From positions 1,955,662-2,019,661 of the forward strand of contig NZ_FOAF01000001.1 in NCBI RefSeq assembly GCF_900109575.1: 64,000 nt of DNA. The letters are read 5' to 3'. A program made the position numbers and the translations under genes. The stretch is from Olivibacter domesticus (GTDB lineage Bacteria > Bacteroidota > Bacteroidia > Sphingobacteriales > Sphingobacteriaceae). Below the pieces are notes generated by a model that did not search any database, had not been told where the DNA came from, and saw nothing but the letters and a program-made list of their open reading frames with translations. Each line of letters opens with the position of its first letter. Positions within the stretch are counted from its first letter, which is position 1. Shown piece by piece: positions 1-9,260 of the stretch.

Positions 1-515
1 AAGGGCCGATAAGCGCTCCCATCCCAAAACATGCCCGCTTCTCCTAAACCCGTCCCTGGTGCTAAAACGGCCATATTCCCGTTTGCTACTTGTTTGCTAT
101 TATAGATATAAGCTAGGTCATCATCTCTCACACCGGCCAAACCGTAGGCTGTTGCTTCCAGATCGTTCAATAAATAAACCGCTCTAATACCGGTTTTTTG
201 TTTTAATTCGTCCGTATTTAAGGTCCAAGATAAATTAGTTAGTTTAACTGTTCCGTTTACTACTGGGCCTGCTACCCCAATGGAAAGAACATCTGGTAAA
301 TTGGATTTATTTTCTTTGAGAAATAGCTTCACTATATCATAAAAAGAGGAATGCTGCTTTGAAGAAAATGTGGCATCTTTTAATGGTTTTAATTTTCCAT
401 TCGCTGTTACAAATAAACCAAGGCTGGTTTTAGTTCCTCCAATGTCTGCTGATAAAACGGTAATTGTTTCTTTAATCTTTTTATTTTTCGGGAAAAACAG
501 TGGGAATGAAATCAT
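1..515 (-). CDS. glk: Glucokinase, N-terminal part (cut by window edge)
   Basis: ATP-dependent phosphorylation of glucose to glucose-6-phosphate in the cytoplasm. I translated the reverse strand from the ATG at 515: about 171 residues are open to the window edge. Visible are the phosphate-binding motif ADIGGTKTSLGLF (about residues 22-34), the sugar-binding LNDLEATAYG with its catalytic-type Asp, and the glycine-rich GTGLGEAG near the edge. The roughly 20-residue extension before ADIGGTK is common in Bacteroidota glucokinases of the COG0837 type. The C-terminal part lies outside the window. Transcribed away from the window; the promoter would lie in 516-650, where no strong consensus is visible. 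Confidence 0.85.
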   Translation of the reverse strand, partial: MISFPLFFPKNKKIKETITVLSADIGGTKTSLGLFVTANGKLKPLKDATFSSKQHSSFYDIVKLFLKENKSNLPDVLSIGVAGPVVNGTVKLTNLSWTLNTDELKQKTGIRAVYLLNDLEATAYGLAGVRDDDLAYIYNSKQVANGNMAVLAPGTGLGEAGMFWDGSAYRP

Positions 516-688
516 CGTATTTATGTCCTAATTTAACATTTAGTAAATCTACAAGGAAATAGTATGATATGTTTGTATCTTATGTAAAAAAGATAAATTA
601 TTCCAAATAAGGCCCGTTAAAGTCGGGAAGACTTCACATTATTGGCACATAAGTTAGGAGACAATTAATTACAGCATTTTCCAATGGA

Positions 689-720
689 GCAAACGCGGCC
701 TCTAAAAAGACAGCGTTTGC
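689..720. terminator. Hairpin 3' of the phosphodiesterase gene
   Basis: Perfect 8-bp arms GCAAACGC (689-696) and GCGTTTGC (713-720) around a 16-nt loop, about 40 bp past the stop of the minus-strand gene at 758. No clear T-run follows on the minus strand, so terminator function is a guess. Confidence 0.35.
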
Positions 721-757
721 CTACAATATGTTGTACTTTCAAAATTCGCTAAAGCAA

Positions 758-2068
758 TTAGTTCACAGCATTATAATATTTGACAGAAGATCTTCCTCTA
801 GCCGTTGGTAAATCCAAATTCAAATATTCTTTTACAAATACGGTTACATCTCTTAGATCTAATTGCTTGATTTCCAATCCCTTTTTTATATTTGGTGCTA
901 TAGCAATAAAACCCGTTTGAATATTCCTTGTGTTAGGAAAATAACCGTGTGTTCCCCCCTCTCCGGAAAGTATAGCCTCTCCGGTCACTTCTTTGCCAAA
1001 GGCCGCTCCTGATAAACCTGAAAGCGCAAAAGAGACATGTGGGTTAGCACCTATTTCTTTCATTTGCGCAGCGTCTACTATCCGGAAATATTTTTTCTCT
1101 TCCGAAGGCAATGATTTCAGCATTTTCAACACTTGCTTCTTAGTTTGCTGGTCGTGTTCATCTCTTAAAAAAAGAAAGGCAGCTCCTCCTACCTGGAAAA
1201 ATCGGGCCTTCCAATTACTTTCATCCTGCGGATCTAATAAACCCGCTTTCGCCAGCCAAACGTTTGGATTTATTGATTTTTCCACGTTATAAAATCCATG
1301 GTCGCCGGTAACTATGAGCAAGGTGTTATGCTCCATTCCTGCGTCTTTAATGGCTTGTCTAATGATTCCGATGCTCCTATCCGCTTCATGTATTGCGTCT
1401 TCTACCATTTGCCCTTCCCGTCCTACGGTATGCTCTGCATGATCAACTGAGATAAGATGTATGGTCATTAAATTCGGTTTCTTGTTGCGGATGACCCAAG
1501 CCGCAGTTTGCGCATTATACTCGTCTTCACCCCATTTAATCTCCTGCTTGCCTGAAAAAACCTCTCTTCTAATAGTATCCATAATCCCCTTAGGCCATGC
1601 ATACTTTTCTCTGACTTCTTCGCCCATGCTTCCTATATCGGAAATATTAAAATCAATGGGTGCTCCCGCCGAAGCTGGCCACATTAAAGAAGCTACTTTT
1701 AAACCGGCAGACTTTGCTGCTTTCCAAATAGTTGGCGATGTTATCTCATTAAAATTCCAGTAAATTTTCCCTGTTGTGCTATCTGGCTCAAAAACACCAT
1801 TAAAATAAATACCGTGATCTGCCGGCTGTACACCTGTTACAATAGTTGTATGGGATGGGTATGTGACAGATGGGAAAACGCTGTTAACACCATAAGCATG
1901 AACACCTTCTCGTAGCATTTGCTTGAGATTTGGGGTATTCCATTTATCTTCAAAATAAAAATCAGGACGAAAACCATCAATGGTTACCAGAATAACGTGC
2001 TTATGTTCTTGTGCTTTTAGTGTAAGTACTATGAAAGAAGCGAAAAGAAGAAATAATTTTTTTTTCAT
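758..2068 (-). CDS. Secreted alkaline-phosphatase-superfamily nucleotide pyrophosphatase/phosphodiesterase
   Basis: 436 residues with a signal peptide ending near LTLKAQ (residue 20), so exported to the periplasm or surface. It belongs to the NPP branch of the alkaline phosphatase superfamily (two-zinc phosphodiesterases that split nucleotide or sugar-nucleotide phosphodiesters). Seen: the first metal ligand in VTIDGFRPDF (Asp31), the nucleophile region SVTYPSHTTIVTG (Thr69 by analogy with NPP TFPNHY), DHGIYFNG, SVDHAEHT, TGDHGF and the late zinc ligand in GTHGYFPNT. Length is normal for the family. It stands alone between glucokinase and the MFS exporter. The substrate cannot be inferred from sequence. 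Confidence 0.85.
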   Translation of the reverse strand: MKKKLFLLFASFIVLTLKAQEHKHVILVTIDGFRPDFYFEDKWNTPNLKQMLREGVHAYGVNSVFPSVTYPSHTTIVTGVQPADHGIYFNGVFEPDSTTGKIYWNFNEITSPTIWKAAKSAGLKVASLMWPASAGAPIDFNISDIGSMGEEVREKYAWPKGIMDTIRREVFSGKQEIKWGEDEYNAQTAAWVIRNKKPNLMTIHLISVDHAEHTVGREGQMVEDAIHEADRSIGIIRQAIKDAGMEHNTLLIVTGDHGFYNVEKSINPNVWLAKAGLLDPQDESNWKARFFQVGGAAFLFLRDEHDQQTKKQVLKMLKSLPSEEKKYFRIVDAAQMKEIGANPHVSFALSGLSGAAFGKEVTGEAILSGEGGTHGYFPNTRNIQTGFIAIAPNIKKGLEIKQLDLRDVTVFVKEYLNLDLPTARGRSSVKYYNAVN

Positions 2069-2158
2069 TATGCAATTTTGGCTTTTTATTTAAAATTCTC
2101 GCAAGTTATAGTTTACGGTATTACGCTAATATTAAATTTTTCTTTTGCTATTTATTCG

Positions 2159-3658
2159 TTACCTACTAAATCCATTACGATTCGTACTTGGCAATAAAAA
2201 TAAGATGAAGCCCACCAAAATTAATAGCGCAATATTCGCTATAGTAGCTGTATGATATGCCTTTAAATAATTGGATGTGGTAAAATCATCTCCGAGCACA
2301 TGAAAAAATAGACCGCCAACAATACCTACACCCAAAGCTATAGCTATTTGCTGAAAGGTTAAATATATACCGGAAGCCGCTCCTGCTAATGAAGCTGGAA
2401 TACTTTTCATCGATATAGTGAACATCGTAGGCAATACCGAACCGCACCCTAAACCGTAGACAAATAAAACGGGTAAGGTAAGCGCCGTGCTGACCACATG
2501 AGACTGTAAAACCACCAAATGAAAAACAAGCGATATGATCATAATTCCTATACCACTTAGTAATACATATTTGCCATAATGTGGCACCAACTTAATGGAA
2601 ATAAAAGAAGCTACTACATACCCTACTCCTTGAAAAACAAAGTAAAAACCACTTAGCGAAGAACTGATTCCTAAACCTGTTTGTAGCTGGAGCGCATTGA
2701 TAAGGAAATACGAATCTTGAACCATATAATAAAATAGCGCTGCACATAACCCAATATTAAAATTTCTGTTTTTAAAGAGTGTGATATTGATTAACGCATC
2801 CTTCTTTACAGCTAATCTTTTCCGTTGATTGTATAAGAATGCTAATAACGTTAAAAGTGACAATACGAGCATTACAACGCTCCAGTTTGGCCATCCCAAT
2901 TCTCTCCCCTGAATGATGGGATAAATGAGTGAGATGAGTGAAAAGATCATCAAACCTAGTCCGATAAAATTGAAACCTTTCCAATGTTTTTTACTTATTT
3001 CTGCTTGACCAGACCTATTGCTGTTTATTTCCGCTGAAGCTAGAGGTGCTCCTTTATTATCCACCATTACATTCCCTTTTGTGCTCGCTCCTTCCAGAAA
3101 TTTAAATGCCAAAAGAGCAGAGAGAATACCTATCGGAAGGTTAATCAAAAATACTAACCTCCATCCTTCGATAAAAAAATGTGTGTCTGGTAAAATTCCG
3201 CCAAGAAATTGGCCTATAACAGATGCCGTGCCTGCTATACTTCCGTAAATACCAAGTGCTTTCTCACGCTCCTTGATATCTGGAAAAAGTATCGGTATAA
3301 ATGCAACCCCTTGTGGAACCATAAACGCCGCACTGATACCTTGTAATAAACGCCCAGTATTAATTTGTAAAGCGTTTTGTGATAAACCACACATACAAGA
3401 GGCCAATGTAAAAATCAGTATACCTGTGATAAACACTTTCTTTTTACCAAAATAATCTCCTGCTCGTCCACCTGTAATAAGGAAGGCGGCATAGCCAATA
3501 ACATATAATACAATGACCAATTGTATATCACTATCGGTGCCCCTTATACCCTTTTTAATGGAAGGAATGGCAACATTTACAATGAAGAGATCTATGACCG
3601 ACAAAAATATTGCGGACGAAACTATTAAGAGGAGGAACCATTTACTAATCCTTTTCAT
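2159..3658 (-). CDS. MFS drug exporter, DHA2 (EmrB/QacA-like) family
   Basis: 499-residue integral membrane proton antiporter. Hydrophobic segments run along almost the whole length, with the MFS motif A variant GGRAGDYFGKK after helix 2 and the motif C region GSIAGTASVIGQFLGGILP in helix 5; the size fits the 14-helix DHA2 group. A hydrophilic loop (about residues 190-225) separates the halves. It is divergent from an HxlR-type regulator starting 75 bp away, the classical layout for a regulator controlling an efflux gene, so induction by a toxic compound or electrophile is likely (inference). The exported substrate is unknown. Confidence 0.85.
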   Translation of the reverse strand: MKRISKWFLLLIVSSAIFLSVIDLFIVNVAIPSIKKGIRGTDSDIQLVIVLYVIGYAAFLITGGRAGDYFGKKKVFITGILIFTLASCMCGLSQNALQINTGRLLQGISAAFMVPQGVAFIPILFPDIKEREKALGIYGSIAGTASVIGQFLGGILPDTHFFIEGWRLVFLINLPIGILSALLAFKFLEGASTKGNVMVDNKGAPLASAEINSNRSGQAEISKKHWKGFNFIGLGLMIFSLISLIYPIIQGRELGWPNWSVVMLVLSLLTLLAFLYNQRKRLAVKKDALINITLFKNRNFNIGLCAALFYYMVQDSYFLINALQLQTGLGISSSLSGFYFVFQGVGYVVASFISIKLVPHYGKYVLLSGIGIMIISLVFHLVVLQSHVVSTALTLPVLFVYGLGCGSVLPTMFTISMKSIPASLAGAASGIYLTFQQIAIALGVGIVGGLFFHVLGDDFTTSNYLKAYHTATIANIALLILVGFILFLLPSTNRNGFSR

Positions 3659-3733
3659 GTATTTTACCTTATTTATTTATCTTTATGGAGCTAAGGTGGC
3701 CGCTTTCATTCGCCTCCACAAGTAGTTCGGTAA

Positions 3734-4132
3734 ATGATACTAGGTATGAAAAACAATACTATTATTGATAATGAGGGCATTGAAAATCCTGAAAAATTAA
3801 ATCTAAAAGAAAATAACTGTGCTGTGACAAACGTGTTTAAAGTGATTGGTGGCAAATGGAAGGTTTTACTCGTTAACGCAATATACAATGATTGCCCAAA
3901 AAGGTTCGGTGAACTCAAACGTGAAATGGAAAATGTGATTACACAAGCTACACTAACTACCCAATTAAGGGAGTTAGAACGGGATGGGATCATTTGTCGG
4001 AAAGCTTATGCGGAGTCACCTCCAAGAGTTGAATATAAACTTTCGGAACTTGGAAAAACATTGATTCCTGTAATCAGATCACTTGAGACATGGTGGGACG
4101 CTTACTCCAAATGCGTAAGTGAACAGAAGTAG
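3734..4132 (+). CDS. HxlR-family winged-helix transcriptional regulator
   Basis: 132 residues (128 if translation begins at the second ATG, 3746). The HxlR signature is clear: NCAVTNVFKVIGGKWKVLLV, followed by CPKRFGELKREM, ITQATLTTQLRELERDGI and VEYKLSELGKTLIPV, which give the winged helix that binds an inverted repeat as a dimer. The single Cys at the front of the domain (ENNCAV) corresponds to the redox-sensing Cys of HypR/YodB-type members, so thiol or quinone sensing is possible but unproven. It is divergent from the MFS exporter and probably represses it from the shared 75-bp gap. Confidence 0.85.
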   Translation: MILGMKNNTIIDNEGIENPEKLNLKENNCAVTNVFKVIGGKWKVLLVNAIYNDCPKRFGELKREMENVITQATLTTQLRELERDGIICRKAYAESPPRVEYKLSELGKTLIPVIRSLETWWDAYSKCVSEQK

Positions 4133-4171
4133 GTTGATTAAAAAGAAATAGCAAGCGACGGAAGATGCTAT

Positions 4172-4723
4172 TTAAATGATTTCACTTTCCTTTAGATAAC
4201 CATCTTGGTAAGCTTTTTCTATTAACATGTTCCAGCGGTCTTGATTTACGCTATCTAACATATGCCTTGTTTCATTGTCGTACCTTAACTCAATACGCTT
4301 ATAGTTTTCGAACAACTGGTTGAATAATTGGTTGGCTTCCTGTTTATAATTCTCGGTATACACATAACTCCGCAGCGTTCTAAGTAAATCTTTCTGCATG
4401 ATGGCTCCTATTTGAAAGTGCTTTTGTTCGTGTGATATTAATTCTTTCATATGCTCCAAGTTCCTTATATTATTCCTTTTTATCCATGAAGCCTTTTCGT
4501 CAAGCTTCAAATTCACAACAAAGTCAAGCGTAAAATGGCCATTAACATTTCTCACTTGATAGCTGTAACCAATTCTCCATTGTGTTTGAGCCAAAAACGG
4601 TTCAGGTAAGGTTGGTTTGCCTTTAAAATCTTCTACTGTTAAGGCGCGATAGCCCTGTCCATACAATATGTTGCTTGCATAAATAAAGCAAATGAAAAGG
4701 ATAAGAGATAACTTAGGGCTCAT
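4172..4723 (-). CDS. DUF922-family secreted protein, putative zinc protease
   Basis: 183 residues with an N-terminal hydrophobic signal (LILFICFIYASNILYGQ). The body matches what I know of DUF922: an early YRALTVEDFKGKP segment, then ELISHEQKHFQIGAI, an HExxH-type zinc site (HEQKH), followed by a long helical tail. The family is proposed to be zinc-dependent peptidases, mainly on the HExxH motif; activity has not been shown to my knowledge. It converges with the HxlR gene and is divergent from the SGNH hydrolase. Family assignment is moderately sure. Confidence 0.65.
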   Translation of the reverse strand: MSPKLSLILFICFIYASNILYGQGYRALTVEDFKGKPTLPEPFLAQTQWRIGYSYQVRNVNGHFTLDFVVNLKLDEKASWIKRNNIRNLEHMKELISHEQKHFQIGAIMQKDLLRTLRSYVYTENYKQEANQLFNQLFENYKRIELRYDNETRHMLDSVNQDRWNMLIEKAYQDGYLKESEII

Positions 4724-4875
4724 GTGCTTTTTATCAATTAATACTTGGAAAATAAAATCTTGCTTATAATGTAATTACCTTTAGCTGTCCTTATGGCTTA
4801 TACTTTATAGACATATTTATGGATAAGTTTGAATTATTGTTATCTTGCTCATTGTCCAATTTAGTAAAACTTTTT

Positions 4876-5706
4876 ATGAAAAAAATTTTAATTCTGCTAA
4901 CCTTAACCTTTTTTTTAACCTCTTTTACTCCCAAAGAGATCAAGTGGATAGCTATTGGTGATTCGATCACCTATTTAAATGATCATTTAGATGAAACGGG
5001 CAATCGGGTTACAAAAGGCTATATGACAAGAGTAATAGAAAAAAAGCCAGCATTACAGTACCTAAATCAGGGCCATAATGGTTGGACAGCCGTAAAGATT
5101 GCCAAGAACATTGACCAACTTGGTTTGACAAAGGCAGATATTTATAGCGTTTTTCTAGGAACAAATGACTGGTGGGCAGGGCTTCCTCTTGGTACGATCA
5201 AAGACTACACAAATGACAAGGGAAATGCTACAGTCTATGGGGCCTTCAGAATAATTGTTAACAAAATCAAGCGACTTAATAATCAAGCTGAAATTGTACT
5301 TATTACGCCTATGCAACGAACAGATTTTATATATATAGGCGACATGCATAATAATGCATGGGGTTCTTATAAAGAAAAGGCGGGACAATCACTTGAACAG
5401 TTTGCTGAAGCTATAAAAACTATTGGCAAACAGGAAAGTTTTCAAGTGATTGATCTGTATCATAACAATCTTTTAGCTTTGCCGAAGCTGGTCAAATACA
5501 AGCGCCTAAAAGATCCTCTGAGCGGCAGTTACAATAATTATAAGTACCCGACCTACACGACTATACCATTTAATCCAGCTGCGGACGAATATCCTTATCC
5601 CATCGACGCCATTGATATGACATATGATGGTTTACACCCGTCTGATAAAGGCAATCAGTTAATAGCTGACGCGTTATTAAAAGTATTTAAAAGAAATAAT
5701 CAGTAA
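4876..5706 (+). CDS. Secreted SGNH/GDSL-type hydrolase
   Basis: 276 residues from the ATG at 4876, chosen because it opens directly into a signal peptide (MKKILILLTLTFFLTSF); an in-frame ATG at 4819 would put 19 unrelated residues in front. SGNH blocks are all present: AIGDSITY (block I, catalytic Ser), NQGHNGWT (block II Gly), GTNDWW (block III Asn) and DGLHPSDKGNQL (block V Asp/His). The family comprises esterases and acetyl-hydrolases acting on carbohydrate or lipid esters. It sits 3 bp upstream of the NamZ-like muramidase and is surely co-transcribed, so an ester on peptidoglycan or its fragments is a reasonable guess for the substrate. Confidence 0.85.
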   Translation: MKKILILLTLTFFLTSFTPKEIKWIAIGDSITYLNDHLDETGNRVTKGYMTRVIEKKPALQYLNQGHNGWTAVKIAKNIDQLGLTKADIYSVFLGTNDWWAGLPLGTIKDYTNDKGNATVYGAFRIIVNKIKRLNNQAEIVLITPMQRTDFIYIGDMHNNAWGSYKEKAGQSLEQFAEAIKTIGKQESFQVIDLYHNNLLALPKLVKYKRLKDPLSGSYNNYKYPTYTTIPFNPAADEYPYPIDAIDMTYDGLHPSDKGNQLIADALLKVFKRNNQ

Positions 5707-5709
5707 GAT

Positions 5710-6921
5710 ATGATTCATAAACCTCTCTTTCTATTCGTCATCTCGCTAACCATATTTCAGTTAAGCACTGTTTATGCACAACAGAAAAACAGGTCTGAAG
5801 CGATCATAACAGGCGCTGATCAAGTGGAAGCTTATCTCCCATACTTAAAAAATAAAAAAGTTGGAATGGTAGTCAATCAGACATCTATCATCGGCAAAAA
5901 GTTGAGCGTGGACAGTTTACGATCATTAGGCATCAATATCAAGTCCATTTTCGGACCGGAACACGGATTTCGTGCAAATGCTAGTAATGGCGCCAAAGTA
6001 ACAGACGAGATCGATCCGGAAACAGGTATTCCTATCATTTCATTATATGGAAAAAAGCGAAAGCCTTCGAAAGCTGATGTGGATGCTATAGATATAATGG
6101 TTTTTGATATTCAAGACGTAGGTTGCCGGTTTTTCACTAATATCAATACCCTGGCCGATGTCATGGAGGCCTGCTCGGAAAACAATAAAGAATTATTAAT
6201 TCTTGATCGCCCAAATCCGAACGCTTATATCGATGGTCCTATATTAGACATGAAGTTTAAATCTGGTATTGGTAAATTTCCAATACCAGCTACACATGGC
6301 ATGACCATTGCTGAATTTGCGCAGATGATTAACGGAGAGGGATGGCTGTCTGCTAAAAGGAAATGTAAAATTAAAATCATACCTGTAAAAAATTACAACC
6401 ATGATTTATACTATGAACTCCCAGTTAAGCCTTCGCCTAATTTAAATTCGCAAGCGTCCGTTATATTATATCCGTCACTATGTCTGTTTGAAGGTACGAT
6501 TATAAGTCAAGGCCGAGGTACTTATATGCCTTTTACGGTGCTTGGCGCACCCGCACTTAAAGGAAAATATCAATTTTCTTTCAAGCCTGTAAGTATCAAA
6601 GGCATGTCCGAACTACCTCTTCACCAAGATGAGGAGTGCTTCGGACTTGATTTAAGAAACGAGAATTTAGATTCTCTGCACGCGGCTGGCCGTATAAATC
6701 TACAATGGATGATTGAATTTTATAAAGCTTATCCAAAAAAGGAAAAGTTTTTCGATTCCTCACAGAGCAAAGCCATGGGTAAAATCGAAAACTTAATAGG
6801 TAACGATCTATTTAAAAAACAGCTGACAGCCGGAATGAGTGAAGAACAAATCAGAAAAAGTTGGGAACCAGGTTTAAATAAGTATAAAAAAATGAGAACG
6901 AAATATATAATATATCCATAA
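5710..6921 (+). CDS. DUF1343 family, NamZ-like exo-beta-N-acetylmuramidase
   Basis: 403 residues with a signal peptide (cleavage near VYAQQ). DUF1343 was renamed NamZ after the Bacillus subtilis YbbC enzyme, which removes terminal MurNAc from the non-reducing ends of peptidoglycan glycans (glycoside hydrolase family 171). Family hallmarks seen: GMVVNQTSIIG, IFGPEHGFRAN with its conserved Glu-His, GIPIISLYGKKRKP, MVFDIQDVGCRFFT, LDRPNPN and THGMTIAEFAQMINGEGWL. Length is normal. Translation is probably coupled to the SGNH hydrolase 3 bp upstream. Together they suggest periplasmic cell-wall turnover; recycling genes such as amgK or murU are not in this window. Confidence 0.85.
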   Translation: MIHKPLFLFVISLTIFQLSTVYAQQKNRSEAIITGADQVEAYLPYLKNKKVGMVVNQTSIIGKKLSVDSLRSLGINIKSIFGPEHGFRANASNGAKVTDEIDPETGIPIISLYGKKRKPSKADVDAIDIMVFDIQDVGCRFFTNINTLADVMEACSENNKELLILDRPNPNAYIDGPILDMKFKSGIGKFPIPATHGMTIAEFAQMINGEGWLSAKRKCKIKIIPVKNYNHDLYYELPVKPSPNLNSQASVILYPSLCLFEGTIISQGRGTYMPFTVLGAPALKGKYQFSFKPVSIKGMSELPLHQDEECFGLDLRNENLDSLHAAGRINLQWMIEFYKAYPKKEKFFDSSQSKAMGKIENLIGNDLFKKQLTAGMSEEQIRKSWEPGLNKYKKMRTKYIIYP

Positions 6922-6932
6922 TACGAAACGAA

Positions 6933-6973
6933 CTATTTCAAATCACTCATTAAATTGGAATGATTTGAAATAG
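6933..6973. terminator. Bidirectional hairpin between convergent genes
   Basis: Perfect 13-bp arms (CTATTTCAAATCA at 6933 and its complement ending at 6973) around a 15-nt loop, lying between the stop of the NamZ-like gene and the stop of the convergent minus-strand gene. T-rich arms make it usable on both strands. Confidence 0.6.
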
Positions 6974-6992
6974 ACCTCAAAGAGGAATAGGC

Positions 6993-7205
6993 TTACTTTG
7001 GCAGAGCAAATTCCACATCGGTAACACAATGCTCGCAAACGCTTACATCTTCATAAAATTGTTTTGCATTACGGGTCGCGTCTTCGCTATTAGCATAATA
7101 ACCAAGGTAAACTCTCCTCACTGGTAAAAACTTGCAACCATCTGCATGTATTTCATGCACCCCCGATGGCTGAGGTTCTTCATTTAAATAATAGAAGTTA
7201 GGCAT
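6993..7205 (-). CDS. Small conserved Cys/His protein
   Basis: 70 residues, no signal peptide. The sequence carries HEIHADGCKFLP, then RRVYLGYYANSEDATRNAKQ and a final CEHC. One Cys plus His residues near the front and CxxC near the end suggest a single zinc site. I have an impression that short proteins of the pattern H-x3-C-x-L-P ... YLG-x-[FY] ... CxxC recur in Bacteroidota, but no function is known to me. It converges with the NamZ operon. Confidence 0.55.
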   Translation of the reverse strand: MPNFYYLNEEPQPSGVHEIHADGCKFLPVRRVYLGYYANSEDATRNAKQFYEDVSVCEHCVTDVEFALPK

Positions 7206-7786
7206 ATATGTGGTGTTAGGTTAATCTGTTTAAATATCTATCGAATCTACATTTTGCTTGATTTTTTTAATTGTTTTATTCTTTATGATAAGTGAATCAT
7301 AAAAATATCATCTATTAGAATTGGTTTCCTTGTTTAATCTATTGCGATGCTCTTCTAAGTACGTTTACATAGGTTTTAATAAAAAAACTAATACAGTCAA
7401 TTACTCCAAAACACCATCATCAACAAATTTTCTTTTATTTCACACATCAGTACTCACTTTTTCACACATTAGAACGAAGTAATTCCAAATATTTCTAAAG
7501 TAAATTTTTAACTTTTATTCTGAATTATTGTTTAATGAATGATTTAGCTTGATTAACAGGTCTAATTTAAGGATGATGAATAAGATTTACAAATGTTTTA
7601 AGAATATTTAACATAGCGATTTCCATGTAGCACTGTGAAATATGTTAACTGTATTTCTTATCAAACGCTAGAGGGTGCAAAGGGCAAGTAGGTTGTGATG
7701 ATTAGGAATATTTATGAGGTTGTTTCGCTGAATTTTGAGTACCTTTTATTGAAAAAGGCACTCATCACTGATGGTTGGTATAACTG
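7206..7786. other. Intergenic stretch, no gene recognised
   Basis: About 580 bp of very AT-rich DNA with no ORF above a few codons. Two features stand out: a direct repeat TTTCACACAT[CT]AG at 7438-7450 and 7460-7472 (22-bp spacing, two helical turns), and a hairpin GAGTACCTTTT...AAAAAGGCACTC at about 7736-7763 beyond the stop of the desaturase gene, with one mismatch, which may end that transcript. Confidence 0.4.
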
Positions 7787-8539
7787 TTAACCTACCGTTT
7801 CGGCTATCGGCACTGGTTTTTGAATTTCAATAATCTTTAACCAATTCAACAATAAGATCACTGGGTAAATTGGATCCAGCTCATGCCATTTTCTACCAAA
7901 ATTAACCGATGATGGGTATTTATGGTGATTATTATGATATGACTCACCTAACATCAAAATATCTACAGAAAATAAATTTTGGGAAGTATTATTAACCTTA
8001 AAGTTTGTATAGCCATATTTATGTGCGAACCAATTAATGATAGCTCCATGTAAAGGGCCCATAATGATAACCAAAGGGAATAGTAAAAACCACCATGCTG
8101 ACGTGGCAAATGTTAAAAAAAACACGAAATAAGCCAATACCCACAATAATCTTGACAGATTGGAATTTGCCCACTTTTCAAATTTTCGCCATTCTGGAAG
8201 GTTCTTTTGAAAACGGCTTTCTACCGGCACCTTTTCTTTTACAATTTCGGTATAGATTTTCTTTGTGCGCCACATCATACTAAAGATATTTGATGAAAAG
8301 CTCGGCGAATGTGGATCTTTTTCAGTATCGGTATACGCATGGTGCATGCGATGCATGATGGCATAAGCTTTAGGGCTTAAATAAGATGAACCCTGAGTTA
8401 TATAAGTGAATAGAAAGAAAAAGCGTTCCCAAAATTTGTTCATTTTAAACGAACCGTGAGCAGCATATCTGTGTTGAAAGAACGTTTGTGAAAAAAGGGA
8501 TAAATACCATATCCCAATAAAGAATAAGAGAATAATCAT
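7787..8539 (-). CDS. Acyl-CoA/fatty-acid desaturase, membrane di-iron type
   Basis: 250-residue integral membrane enzyme that inserts a cis double bond in a saturated acyl chain using O2 and an electron donor. The three His boxes that bind the di-iron centre are visible: HRYAAH (23-28), HRMHH (63-67) and HNNHH (202-206), plus the accessory HKYGY (His173). Four hydrophobic stretches surround them. It is shorter than typical delta-9 desaturases (about 300) because the N-terminus starts almost at the first membrane helix; no better upstream start is evident. Divergent from an acyl-CoA thioesterase-like gene, a plausible partner in membrane-lipid adjustment. Confidence 0.85.
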   Translation of the reverse strand: MIILLFFIGIWYLSLFSQTFFQHRYAAHGSFKMNKFWERFFFLFTYITQGSSYLSPKAYAIMHRMHHAYTDTEKDPHSPSFSSNIFSMMWRTKKIYTEIVKEKVPVESRFQKNLPEWRKFEKWANSNLSRLLWVLAYFVFFLTFATSAWWFLLFPLVIIMGPLHGAIINWFAHKYGYTNFKVNNTSQNLFSVDILMLGESYHNNHHKYPSSVNFGRKWHELDPIYPVILLLNWLKIIEIQKPVPIAETVG

Positions 8540-8740
8540 TAAATATAAATAAAAACAAAAGGCGCAAGATAACCATTTTAAAGTTAAAAAAAGTTACGCT
8601 CGTTATTTTATATACAATATTTGATAATTTTGCGAATGGTAAAACGTATTATATTACGCAACAAACGTCACATTTCTATGGTTGCACCATTTTAATATAA
8701 ACTTATGCGCAAGATATCCATCAACAAATAGTCAGCATCT

Positions 8741-9223
8741 ATGTTAACACATGCAAAATCGACACAAAAAATCCGATTTAGAGACTGTGATCTCTTTGGT
8801 CATTTAAATAATTCTAGTTATCTAGACTATTTTTTAGATGCAAGAGAAGATCATTTAGCAAACAATTATGGAATGAACCTTTCCGAATTGTATAAACAGG
8901 ATCAAGCCTGGGTAGTAGGTTCGCATGAAATCTACTATCTTCGTCCCGCATTTTACGGAGAGATTGTCTGTTTACTATCTGCGCTGGTAAAGATTTCACA
9001 AGACCGACTTGTCGTAGAAATGATTATGACAGATGAGAAAGTGCAACAAATAAAAGCTATTACCTGGTCGAATTTTTTTAGCATAAGCATCAAGACGGGC
9101 ACAAAAAAGAGCCACTCGCAGACATTCATGGACTTCGGTTCTACTATGCTCTTAGAAGACATCAATTATAATGACGGTTTAGACAAGAGAATCAAAGCGC
9201 TGAATCGTATCATTAAACGTTAA
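8741..9223 (+). CDS. Hot-dog fold acyl-CoA thioesterase (4HBT/FatM-like)
   Basis: 160 residues, cytosolic. The opening KIRFRDCDLFGHLNNSSYLDYFLDARED is the 4HBT active-site region, with the catalytic-type Asp and the GHLNN turn. The family hydrolyses acyl-CoA or acyl-ACP thioesters. The gene is divergent from the desaturase with 200 bp between the starts, which fits a shared fatty-acid regulatory region. Substrate chain length is not inferable. Confidence 0.75.
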   Translation: MLTHAKSTQKIRFRDCDLFGHLNNSSYLDYFLDAREDHLANNYGMNLSELYKQDQAWVVGSHEIYYLRPAFYGEIVCLLSALVKISQDRLVVEMIMTDEKVQQIKAITWSNFFSISIKTGTKKSHSQTFMDFGSTMLLEDINYNDGLDKRIKALNRIIKR

Positions 9224-9260
9224 ATAAACGCTACGCGTGATAATACTAGTTAATATTCCC

